Shown: positions 8,242-17,673 of the stretch, piece after piece
How the letters are laid out: each line of letters opens with the position of its first letter
Numbering within the stretch: position 1 is the stretch's first letter
Assembly (NCBI RefSeq): GCF_019443085.1
Contig: NZ_JAHZIL010000003.1
Span: 1,364,001-1,428,000 of the forward strand
Reading direction: 5' to 3'
DNA length: 64,000 nucleotides
From: Marinobacter sp. F4218
GTDB lineage: Bacteria > Pseudomonadota > Gammaproteobacteria > Pseudomonadales > Oleiphilaceae
Notes under the pieces: model-generated
The model's database searches: none
What the model was told of the DNA's origin: nothing
Seen by the model: only the letters and a program-made list of their open reading frames with translations
Translations under genes and position numbers: made by a program

Positions 8242-9834
8242 ATGTCGTTAACCGATCGCATTGCCCGGGGCCTTGAGGCCGGCTGGAACGTCACCGATGG
8301 CGCCACTCTGGTTAAAAACCAGACCCACGAAGCCGATGTGGTGGTGGTCGGGACCGGTGCCGGTGGCGGCACCACCGCCGAGATCCTGGCCAAGAGTGGG
8401 CTGTCGGTGATTCTGGTGGAAGAGGGCCGGCTGTATTACCGGAAAGACTTCAAGATGGACGAACTCACCTCCTACGCCAACCTGTATCAGGAGGGCATGA
8501 GTCGGGTGACCCGCGACGGTGCCATTGCCATCCTTCAGGGCCGCTGTGTCGGAGGTTCCACCACCGTCAACTGGACCTCCAGCTTTCGCACTCCGGAGCA
8601 GACCCTGACCTACTGGTCCCGCCAATTCGGCCTGGATCATTTGACTCCGGACGCCATGGCCCCCTGGTTTGACGGTCGTGAAGAACGGCACTCCATGGCC
8701 CCCTGGCACATGGACCCCAACGTCAACAACGACATCCTGCGGCAGGGCTGTGAGAAACTGGGCTACCAGTGGCAGATTATCCCAAGAAACGTGAAGGGCT
8801 GCTGGAACCTGGGCTATTGCGGGGTCGGCTGCCCCACCAACGCCAAGCAGGGAGCGCTGATGACCACCGTGCCCGGTGCGCTGGATCACCAGGCCCGACT
8901 GTTCCACGGCCTTCGGGCCGATCGGCTGGTGATGAATCAGGACCGCATCGACCACCTGCAGGCCTCGGCCATGAATGCCGACAGCGTTACCCCGTCAGGC
9001 GTAACGGTGACCCTGAAAGCCCGCCATTTTGTCGTGGCCGCCAGCGCCATTGGCTCACCGGGGTTGTTGCTGCGCTCCGATGTTCCCGACCCCCATGATC
9101 GGGTTGGCAAGCGCTCGTTCCTGCACCCCGTCAACGCCACCATGGCCCAGATGCCCGAGAAGGTTGACCCATTCTATGGGGCTCCGCAGTCCATCTATTC
9201 CGACGAATTCAATTTCAAACACGGGGTGGATGGCCCCGCCGGCTTCAAGCTGGAAGTGCCACCGTTGCACCCTGCGTTGTCCGCCGGCGTCATTCCCGGC
9301 CACGGGCGGCCCCAGATCGATGCCATGGCTGACCTGACCCGGACCCAATCGGTCATCGCCCTGGTCCGGGACGGATTTCATCCGGAGAGTCCCGGCGGCA
9401 CGGTGTCGCTCCGGGACGACGGCAGCCCGGTTCTGGACTATCCGATTTCCGATTATCTATGGAAAGGGCTGCGGCAGGCTTACCTGACCATGGCCGAAAT
9501 CCAGTTTGCCGCTGGCGCCAAGCGGGTCCGGCCCGTGCACCTGGATTCTGACTGGTACAGCAGCTGGGCTGACGCCAAGGCCGCCATCGAGACCATTGCC
9601 ATGGCACCGCACCGGACCAGACTCTTCACCGCTCACCAGATGGGCGGCTGCGGCATGGGCGCAAAACCGCAGGAGTCGGTGGTCAACGGCTTCGGCGAGC
9701 ACCACCATGTGAGCAACCTCAGCGTGCACGATGCCTCGATCTTTCCGACCAGCATCGGTGCCAATCCGCAATTGTCGGTCTATGCCCTGGCCGCCAGGAA
9801 CAGTACCCGGCTGGCAGGTAAACTCGCGGGGTAA
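8242..9834 (+). CDS. laoA: GMC-family alcohol dehydrogenase (LaoA-like)
   Basis: A 530-residue FAD-dependent glucose-methanol-choline oxidoreductase. The ADP-binding motif VVVGTGAGGGTTAEIL is near residues 34-49, GGSTTVNW is the GMC signature 1 region, and the C-terminal TAHQMGGCGMG and IGANPQLSVYALA carry the catalytic His and Asn neighbourhoods. A Cys-rich patch (WNLGYCGVGCPTNAKQG) is typical of membrane-linked GMC alcohol dehydrogenases. The start at 8242 follows GGAG. It is the last gene of the ALDH-lipoprotein-GMC operon and would oxidise long-chain alcohols to aldehydes, passing electrons to the respiratory chain. Substrate is inferred from synteny with laoABCR. Confidence 0.88.
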   Translation: MSLTDRIARGLEAGWNVTDGATLVKNQTHEADVVVVGTGAGGGTTAEILAKSGLSVILVEEGRLYYRKDFKMDELTSYANLYQEGMSRVTRDGAIAILQGRCVGGSTTVNWTSSFRTPEQTLTYWSRQFGLDHLTPDAMAPWFDGREERHSMAPWHMDPNVNNDILRQGCEKLGYQWQIIPRNVKGCWNLGYCGVGCPTNAKQGALMTTVPGALDHQARLFHGLRADRLVMNQDRIDHLQASAMNADSVTPSGVTVTLKARHFVVAASAIGSPGLLLRSDVPDPHDRVGKRSFLHPVNATMAQMPEKVDPFYGAPQSIYSDEFNFKHGVDGPAGFKLEVPPLHPALSAGVIPGHGRPQIDAMADLTRTQSVIALVRDGFHPESPGGTVSLRDDGSPVLDYPISDYLWKGLRQAYLTMAEIQFAAGAKRVRPVHLDSDWYSSWADAKAAIETIAMAPHRTRLFTAHQMGGCGMGAKPQESVVNGFGEHHHVSNLSVHDASIFPTSIGANPQLSVYALAARNSTRLAGKLAG

Positions 9835-9875
9835 CCGCCAGCCGTTTTGGGATGGTCGGCAAACTGGTATTCTAG

Positions 9876-10641
<766 letters not shown>

Positions 10642-10644
10642 AAC

Positions 10645-10672
10645 GAAAAAAGCCCCGCAAGGGGCTTTTTTT
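10645..10672. terminator. Bidirectional intrinsic terminator between yfhL and the DUF945 gene
   Basis: AGCCCC at 10651-10656 pairs with GGGGCT at 10661-10666, with six As before and seven Ts after. It serves the plus-strand coaD-yfhL unit and the convergent minus-strand hemB-ppk1-DUF945 unit. Confidence 0.9.
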
Positions 10673-10689
10673 CAGGCGCCACCGATGGC

Positions 10690-11979
10690 TCAGAGCAGCG
10701 GCGGCAGCGGAATTTCCCTGCCGTTCACGTCCACCATCAGGTCCTTCATGACCGCCTGCATAACCAACTGGTCGCCATCCTCGATCAGCAGACCCTGCTT
10801 GATCAACGGCGCAAGCTGCAGACGCACCTCCGGGTATTTCTCCACCAGCACCGTCGGCACGTTCAGACTCATGTCACCAGTCAGTCTTTGCATCACCATC
10901 AGCATCCCCGCCCGTTCGTCGGCGCTCAGCTCAGGGTGACCAATCATGGCGTGGCCGGTCACCGTGCCTTCAGGCGTCGACAGACTCAGTTCGGGGAAGC
11001 CCAGCGAGAAGCCGGACGCCGCCAGATCCCGCAATGCCTGGTTTACCTGCTCCATGGCCGCCATCTGCCGCTCCGGCTCCGGTCCACCGTTCGGGCCCGC
11101 CGCCACGACCATGGCCTGCAGGTCGGACATCCCGCCGGTCAGGGAGCTCCAGCTCGCCACATCCAGGTCTTTGAGGGCAAACTCGATGCGATGAGGACCG
11201 TAGCCCCGATCGGCTCGTACGATCTCTTCCAGCTCGATCGTGACCGTCGAATCGATCCGGGTCTCGTCGGCATTCGCCTCGGTGGCAGACGTCAGGCTGA
11301 AATCCCGGAAGTTAACGGGCGCCTCGGTCTTCGGGGTCACCACCATGGATCCGATATCCAATTCGCCGGCCCCGGTCCAGACATCACCAACCAGATGCTC
11401 CATGCTCTGCTCCAGATGGATGTCGGCAATTCGGATGTCGACTTCCGGGCCGGACAGACTCACGGCCGGCCACACCATCAGCGCCTCAGCCCGGGACCCG
11501 GCCTCGCTGATTTCAACGCGGGCCAGGCCACCGCTGGTGTTCAGCGACTCGCCGGTGACCTCATTGGTCATGGTCATCGTGGGCGCTTCCAACTCCACCG
11601 TTGCGGTTCCCCAGAGACGGGTTTCAAGCGTCAGGCGCGGTTCGGTATCCGGGAACCAGTCCGTGCCCTCTGGCGACCAACCACCCACCGGCTGGAAGTC
11701 CAGCAGGCTGCCGGTGACCCCATGACTCACGCTGGCCTTGTAATCGAGATGGTGGGATTCCCCAGTATCCGGGTTCTGGAGCACCAACGATCCGGTCAGC
11801 TCCGAGCCCAGCACACCGCGACGGTAGTTTCCGGTTTCCATCCGCACAAACGGCTGGGAGCGATTGACTTCCTCGGTCGCCTGCTGCCACTGCTGCTCGG
11901 TGACAAACCCGACGATCCAGGGCATGGCCCCGGCCACGACCAGCACCGAAGCGCCGGCAATCATCCATTTTTTCTGCAA
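10690..11979 (-). CDS. DUF945 (YdgA-like) family protein
   Basis: A 429-residue protein with a single N-terminal membrane anchor (about residues 5-24) and a large beta-rich periplasmic domain, matching the YdgA/DUF945 family of unknown function. The open frame begins with TTG at 11979, preceded by GGAGAG five bases away; the first ATG (11964) lacks such a site, so TTG is the likely start. It lies 14 bases after ppk1 and is probably cotranscribed with it. Nothing in the sequence shows catalytic residues. Proteins of this family may act in cell-envelope maintenance, but that is a guess. Confidence 0.8.
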   Translation of the reverse strand: MQKKWMIAGASVLVVAGAMPWIVGFVTEQQWQQATEEVNRSQPFVRMETGNYRRGVLGSELTGSLVLQNPDTGESHHLDYKASVSHGVTGSLLDFQPVGGWSPEGTDWFPDTEPRLTLETRLWGTATVELEAPTMTMTNEVTGESLNTSGGLARVEISEAGSRAEALMVWPAVSLSGPEVDIRIADIHLEQSMEHLVGDVWTGAGELDIGSMVVTPKTEAPVNFRDFSLTSATEANADETRIDSTVTIELEEIVRADRGYGPHRIEFALKDLDVASWSSLTGGMSDLQAMVVAAGPNGGPEPERQMAAMEQVNQALRDLAASGFSLGFPELSLSTPEGTVTGHAMIGHPELSADERAGMLMVMQRLTGDMSLNVPTVLVEKYPEVRLQLAPLIKQGLLIEDGDQLVMQAVMKDLMVDVNGREIPLPPLL

Positions 11980-11993
11980 GAAATCTCTCCGTC

Positions 11994-14135
11994 TCAGGGT
12001 TTGCTGGTCAGCCGCTCAAGCAACACCAGTTGCGACGCCAGTCGCTCCTCGCCCTCGGCAGGCTGATTCTGAATATAGCTGCCATCCGATTGCAGCACCC
12101 AGGACTGGCAATTATCCGCCAGGTACGTGTCGAGGTCCTCGCGGACGCGCGCCACCAGCGCCGGGTCTTCAATGGGGAAAGCGGTTTCCACCCGGCTGAG
12201 CAGGTTTCGCTCCATGCCATCGGCACTGGAACAGTAGACATCAGGCCGCCGGTTATTGCCAAAATAATACACCCGGGTATGCTCCAGGAATCGACCCACG
12301 ATGGATCGCACCCGAATGTTTTCGGACAGCCCCGGTACCTCGGGCCGGAGGCAGCAGATGCCGCGGATGATCAGATCAATCTTCACGCCTGCCTGGGACG
12401 CCCGGTACAGTGCCTTGATCATCTCCGGTTCGGTCAGCGCGTTGAACTTGATGATAATCCGCCCCTTGTCACCAAAGCTCGCCTCGCGATCGATCAGGCT
12501 GAGCAGGCGGGTATGCAGGGTAAACGGCGCGTGAAACAGCTTCTTGATCTTCAGGGCCTTGCCCATGCCGGTTAACTGCTGGAACAGTTTGTTGACGTCA
12601 TCGCCGATGGACTCATCGCAGGTCATGAAGCTGTAGTCGGTATACAGGCGGGCATTGCCAGCGTGGTAGTTACCGGTACCCAAGTGTACGTAACGGCGTA
12701 ACCGGCCCTCCTCACGACGGACGATAAGAATCATCTTGGCATGGGTTTTGTAACCGACCACGCCATACACCACGATCACTCCAGCCTCCTGAAGACGACT
12801 GGCCAGCTCGAGGTTTTCCGCTTCGCTGAAACGGGCCCGCAATTCGATAACGGCAGTCACCTCCTTGCCACGCCGGGCCGCATCGGCCAGCGCCTCGACA
12901 ATCTCGGAATCGGCGCCGGTGCGATACAGGGTCTGGCGAATCGCCAGTACCTGGGGATCCTTGGCCGCCTGGCGCAACAGGTCCACCACCGGACTGAAGT
13001 TCTCAAAGGGGTGGAGCAGCAGAATCGGCTGCTTGCGGATACTGTCGAACATCGAGTCCTTGCTGCGGATCAGCTTCGGAATCGAGGGGGAGAACCCGGA
13101 GTAGGTCAGGTCGGGCCGATCCACCAGACCACTGACGGCCATCAGTCGGGTCAGGTTCACCGGTCCGTGCACCTGATAGAGATCGCGTTCCGTCAGCCCG
13201 AACTCGGTCAGCAGGAACTGCATCAGCTCCTCGGGACAGTTATCCGCCACCTCCAACCGGACCCCGTCACCAAACCTGCGACTGAGCAACTCACCCCGCA
13301 GGGCCGACGCCAGGTCTTCCAGGTCGTCTTCCAGCTCCAGGTCGGCGTTGCGGGTCAGGCGGAACTGGTAACAGCCCTTCACCTCCATACCCGGGAACAG
13401 CTCGTCGGCGTGGGCGTGAATCATCGACGACAGGAACACCAGATTCTCACCTCCGTTACACACGTCGTCGGGCAAACGCACGAGGCGCGGCAAAGACCTT
13501 GGCGCCGGCACAATGGCCATGCCGGTCTCACGGCCAAAAGCGTCCTTGCCATCAAGCTCGACAATGAAGTTGAGGCTCTTGTTGACCAGGCGCGGGAACG
13601 GATGGGACGGATCCAGTCCGATCGGACTGACCACCGGAAGGATTTCCTCCTCGAAGTAGTTACGCACCCATTCGGCCTGAGCCGGTGTCCACTCCCGGCG
13701 GCGGACGAAATGGATATTCTCGCGTTCCATTTCCGGGATCAGGACGTTATTCAGGATGTCGTACTGTTCGTGGATATGGTCGTGGGCCACCCGGCTGATT
13801 TCCGACAGCACCTGCTCGGGCATCATGCCGTCCATACCCACGGTCTCCCGGCCATATTTCATCTGCTGGCGCAGACCGGCAACACGGATCTCGAAGAACT
13901 CGTCCATGTTGCTGCTGAAAATACAGCAGAAGATCAGACGGTTGATCAGAGGGTGGGTGGTGTCCAGAGCCTGCTTGAGAACCCGGTAATTGAACTGCAG
14001 CTGGCTGATTTCCCGGTTGAAGTAATTCTCGCTGGCATCCAGGTTGATGCCGTCGTCGACCGCAGGCACATCCATAGCTTCGGGCGCGCCCTGGCCACTG
14101 TCCGACTTGGGTTGCTTCGCCGTTTCCGTCGTCAT
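11994..14135 (-). CDS. ppk1: Polyphosphate kinase 1
   Basis: A 713-residue Ppk1, which builds polyphosphate from ATP reversibly at the inner membrane. The start of the N domain is SENYFNREISQLQFNYRVL, and the catalytic core carries YKTHAKM with the autophosphorylated His, then HLGTGNYHAGNARLYTDYS and IRGICCLRPEVPG. The length suits the family, with a short acidic N-terminal extension (residues 1-30). ATG at 14135 follows GAGGG. It sits between hemB and the DUF945 gene on the minus strand, the hemB-ppk order known from Pseudomonas. The window also carries phoBR and a PiT transporter, but I see no Pho box directly before ppk1. Confidence 0.97.
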   Translation of the reverse strand: MTTETAKQPKSDSGQGAPEAMDVPAVDDGINLDASENYFNREISQLQFNYRVLKQALDTTHPLINRLIFCCIFSSNMDEFFEIRVAGLRQQMKYGRETVGMDGMMPEQVLSEISRVAHDHIHEQYDILNNVLIPEMERENIHFVRRREWTPAQAEWVRNYFEEEILPVVSPIGLDPSHPFPRLVNKSLNFIVELDGKDAFGRETGMAIVPAPRSLPRLVRLPDDVCNGGENLVFLSSMIHAHADELFPGMEVKGCYQFRLTRNADLELEDDLEDLASALRGELLSRRFGDGVRLEVADNCPEELMQFLLTEFGLTERDLYQVHGPVNLTRLMAVSGLVDRPDLTYSGFSPSIPKLIRSKDSMFDSIRKQPILLLHPFENFSPVVDLLRQAAKDPQVLAIRQTLYRTGADSEIVEALADAARRGKEVTAVIELRARFSEAENLELASRLQEAGVIVVYGVVGYKTHAKMILIVRREEGRLRRYVHLGTGNYHAGNARLYTDYSFMTCDESIGDDVNKLFQQLTGMGKALKIKKLFHAPFTLHTRLLSLIDREASFGDKGRIIIKFNALTEPEMIKALYRASQAGVKIDLIIRGICCLRPEVPGLSENIRVRSIVGRFLEHTRVYYFGNNRRPDVYCSSADGMERNLLSRVETAFPIEDPALVARVREDLDTYLADNCQSWVLQSDGSYIQNQPAEGEERLASQLVLLERLTSKP

Positions 14136-14203
14136 AATCCCTCAATTCCAGTTGGATGCACCACCGGCCTCGCGCCGGCCATGCTGTCGTATCGTTTGCC
14201 GAT

Positions 14204-15289
<1,086 letters not shown>

Positions 15290-15357
15290 TCATACACGGC
15301 CTCGGCCAGCAGTTGCAGACTCCCGCATCAGGATAGGAACGACGCGTGACAATCGGG

Positions 15358-16383
15358 TTACCGAATCGAATCCAGCGCCTGGGCTCGAATGCGCTCCCGT
15401 TCATCGAAGCGCTGGTTTCGCAGGCGATCAAGGGCGACCTGCAACTCGGGGCCTGCCAACCCGGATGCCATCAGCCTCTCCCGCTCCGTCGAGTAGGCCT
15501 GCCAGCGCCGGGTCCAGTCCGCCTGTTCCTGCTCCAGCGTCTCCAGCCGTGCCGCGGTTTCGGCACCAAATGCCTCTTGCCGCCACGCCCGAAGGGCCAC
15601 CGGATCGTCCGCCAGCTCCTGGCGCGCCCGTTCGTAGTCGGCAAAGCGTCGGGTATCTCTCCGCGCCCGGCGCAGGGACTCCGGTAACGATGCCTCGGCG
15701 TCTTCCAGAGCCGCCTGCCTTTGCTGAGGGGTCAGTTCCGGATCCCGGGCTATGCGAAGTTTTTCGACCTGGAAACGATCTATCGCTTCATCCTGGGCAA
15801 AAAACGCCTCCGCCGTCGCACTGTCCAGCCAGGTCCGTCGCAGGGCATGGATTTCTGCCATCCGCCGCTGCATTTCCAGGGCATCCAATCCGTCCCCGTA
15901 GCCGGCTTCAAGGTCGGAAACCGCCAGCTTGTAGTCAAGGTAGGCGCCCAGGGTTTCCAGGGCCTGGCTTCGAGCCGGCTCTTCCAGAACCGACAGGGTT
16001 TGTTCGATTCGGGCAACCAGCTGCGAAAGGGACTCCTCCCCGAGCGCAGACAGGTAGTATTCGAACATCTGCCGCAGAGCCAACGTCGGGATAAGCCCAC
16101 CGAAGGCATCCACCCGCGCCCATCCGCCCGGAACGGAGGTGCCGGCCAGGGAGGCGGGCATTTGCTCCGGCACCGGCACATCCCGGGGCCGACCCACCAG
16201 TTGCGAGGGGGGCGTGGATTCTTGCACCGACGGCGCCTTACCCGGGATCAATGATGAGGGTTCCTGCGGTGTTATGACGCCCTGGGTTTCCCCGCCCATC
16301 GTCCCGGGCCATAGCCAAACGATTGCGGTCAGACCGATCAGGACCAGCGGTACGAGAACCGGAGGGCGGGCGAAGGCATTCAT
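15358..16383 (-). CDS. lifO: Lipase-specific foldase / secretion chaperone
   Basis: A 341-residue steric chaperone of the Lif (LipB/LifO) family. An N-terminal membrane anchor (about residues 8-24) and a Pro-rich linker are followed by the mini-domain motif around LRQMFEYYLSALGE, equivalent to the RXXFDY(F/C)LSA motif essential in known foldases, and then a long highly helical, Arg/Glu-rich domain that wraps the lipase. Start at 16383 (MNAFARPPVL) gives the expected short cytoplasmic tail. In most genomes lif lies directly behind its lipase gene; here the neighbours are hemB and a small SutA-like gene, and no lipase is present anywhere in the window. Confidence 0.85.
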   Translation of the reverse strand: MNAFARPPVLVPLVLIGLTAIVWLWPGTMGGETQGVITPQEPSSLIPGKAPSVQESTPPSQLVGRPRDVPVPEQMPASLAGTSVPGGWARVDAFGGLIPTLALRQMFEYYLSALGEESLSQLVARIEQTLSVLEEPARSQALETLGAYLDYKLAVSDLEAGYGDGLDALEMQRRMAEIHALRRTWLDSATAEAFFAQDEAIDRFQVEKLRIARDPELTPQQRQAALEDAEASLPESLRRARRDTRRFADYERARQELADDPVALRAWRQEAFGAETAARLETLEQEQADWTRRWQAYSTERERLMASGLAGPELQVALDRLRNQRFDERERIRAQALDSIR

Positions 16384-16541
16384 GGTCAGGGCTGTCCGTG
16401 TTCCCGGGAATTGGCTACCGCACCGGATTAACTCCGGACACGATGGGATTGCACGAGCATAAACCAGGTCGACCAGGCGTACCGAGAACGACGTCAAAAA
16501 CAGGACCGGGAAGGATTATCCCGGCCTGTCCTGACAAGGAA

Positions 16542-16763
16542 TCACAGGGAGCGGTTATTGAAACCCACGTCCACCTTGCGGGGGGAATCAGATCGGAAGT
16601 ACGTATCAACCTCCTGAATTTTCCCTCCCTGGCTCAGGTAGGCTTCGATGTCTGCCTGCAACTGGGCACGAACCCGCGCACGGCCTGCAATGGTATGGCT
16701 GTCGTCACTGTCGCCGCCCCAGTTTCCGGACGACTCCAGATTGCTTTCGTCGAATTCACTCAT
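16542..16763 (-). CDS. Small acidic protein, SutA-like transcription factor candidate
   Basis: A 73-residue protein with a disordered acidic N-terminus (ESSGNWGGDSDDS), a short helix (RARVRAQLQADIEAYLSQ), and the stretch GGKIQEVDTYFRSDSPRKVD. This architecture, with an acidic flexible head, one helix and a GGK(I/V)QE motif, recalls SutA, an RNA polymerase-binding regulator of slow growth in Pseudomonas. Resemblance is from memory and short, so the call is tentative. It has a GGAG ribosome site and a good ATG at 16763. It precedes the lipase foldase gene on the same strand by about 160 bases. Confidence 0.55.
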   Translation of the reverse strand: MSEFDESNLESSGNWGGDSDDSHTIAGRARVRAQLQADIEAYLSQGGKIQEVDTYFRSDSPRKVDVGFNNRSL

Positions 16764-17005
16764 GATATTTTCTCCATCAACGAAAACAGATGGTCGAGTG
16801 CCGGCAGCCCACTCAGGGCGACTACACTCAGTCTCGACGAACTGCCAACGGGGGCATCGTCTTGGCGTCTTTATAATCCGGTTTTTGTGACTGCGCTATT
16901 TCTGAACAATGCCTTTTTTGTAACTTTTTGTAACCAAAAATAACACGCTGATTTTATGTGACAAAATGGACCAATATCAGAACCCTGACAGATTGACTAA
17001 AAGAA

Positions 17006-17019
17006 TGAATAATGATTCA
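17006..17019. promoter_or_regulatory. Inverted repeat before a TetR gene, possible operator
   Basis: TGAAT-AATG-ATTCA forms two perfect 5-base arms around a 4-base centre, 20 bases before the TetR start at 17039. A TTGACT (-35 like) lies at 16993-16998, so a repressor bound here would cover the promoter. Autoregulation is inferred. Confidence 0.5.
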
Positions 17020-17038
17020 CTACTTGTAGGGAGCCGGT

Positions 17039-17671
17039 ATGGCTTATCGTGAAACGGAGAAAATGCGCCAACGCAAGGCCGAGGCACGGCAGCGCATCAT
17101 CGACTGCACTTATGAATGCGTCGCCAGGGGCGGTTTCCGGAGTGCCCGGATCACCCGGATCGCAGGCCTCGCCGGCGTAGCAACCGGCACTATTTATCGG
17201 CACTTTGACTCCAGGGAAGACCTGTTCGCAGAAGTATTCCGCCTGGCGACCCAGCGTGAAGTGGACAAGGTCGCCGAGGCATTGGCAACCAGCGACGAGG
17301 CCGATGTGCGTCTGGAAAAGGCATTGCGGCAGTTCGCCGAACGGGCGCTGAGAGGGCCGACGATGGCGTGGTCACTGATTGCCGAGCCAGTGGACCCCAA
17401 GGTTGAAGAGGAACGGCTGAAATACCGGAAGGCTTACGCAAGCCTATTCGAAACAGCGATCCGAGACGGCATCGAAGAAGGATGCATTCCGGACCAGGAC
17501 GCCTGCCAGAGCAGTACCTGCCTTGTGGGCGCAATCGCGGAGAGTCTTGTCGGCCCGCTGTCTCCAACCCAGGCCGGAACGAAGCCCGCGGCTACAACTG
17601 ACAACAACGATATGCTGGTCAACACCATTATTCGCTTCTGCATGCAGGGGTTGACCGGCACCAGGAGATAG
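17039..17671 (+). CDS. TetR/AcrR-family transcriptional regulator
   Basis: A 210-residue TetR-type regulator. The N-terminal DNA-binding part has the typical helix-turn-helix with SARITRIAGLAGVATGTIYRHF at about residues 38-59, followed by a helical ligand domain of ordinary length. ATG at 17039 follows GGGAG. The acyl-CoA dehydrogenase gene starts two bases after the stop, and its ribosome site (AGGAG) is inside the regulator's last codons, so the two are translationally coupled. It therefore most likely senses an acyl-CoA or related metabolite of its partner enzyme; the ligand is unknown. Confidence 0.9.
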   Translation: MAYRETEKMRQRKAEARQRIIDCTYECVARGGFRSARITRIAGLAGVATGTIYRHFDSREDLFAEVFRLATQREVDKVAEALATSDEADVRLEKALRQFAERALRGPTMAWSLIAEPVDPKVEEERLKYRKAYASLFETAIRDGIEEGCIPDQDACQSSTCLVGAIAESLVGPLSPTQAGTKPAATTDNNDMLVNTIIRFCMQGLTGTRR

Positions 17672-17673
17672 CC

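Noticed and set aside
10888..12066. A 1.2-kb open frame antisense to the DUF945 gene
   Set aside because: Composition is low-complexity and Arg/His/Gln-rich, as expected of an antisense shadow; the DUF945 frame has the membrane anchor and operon position.
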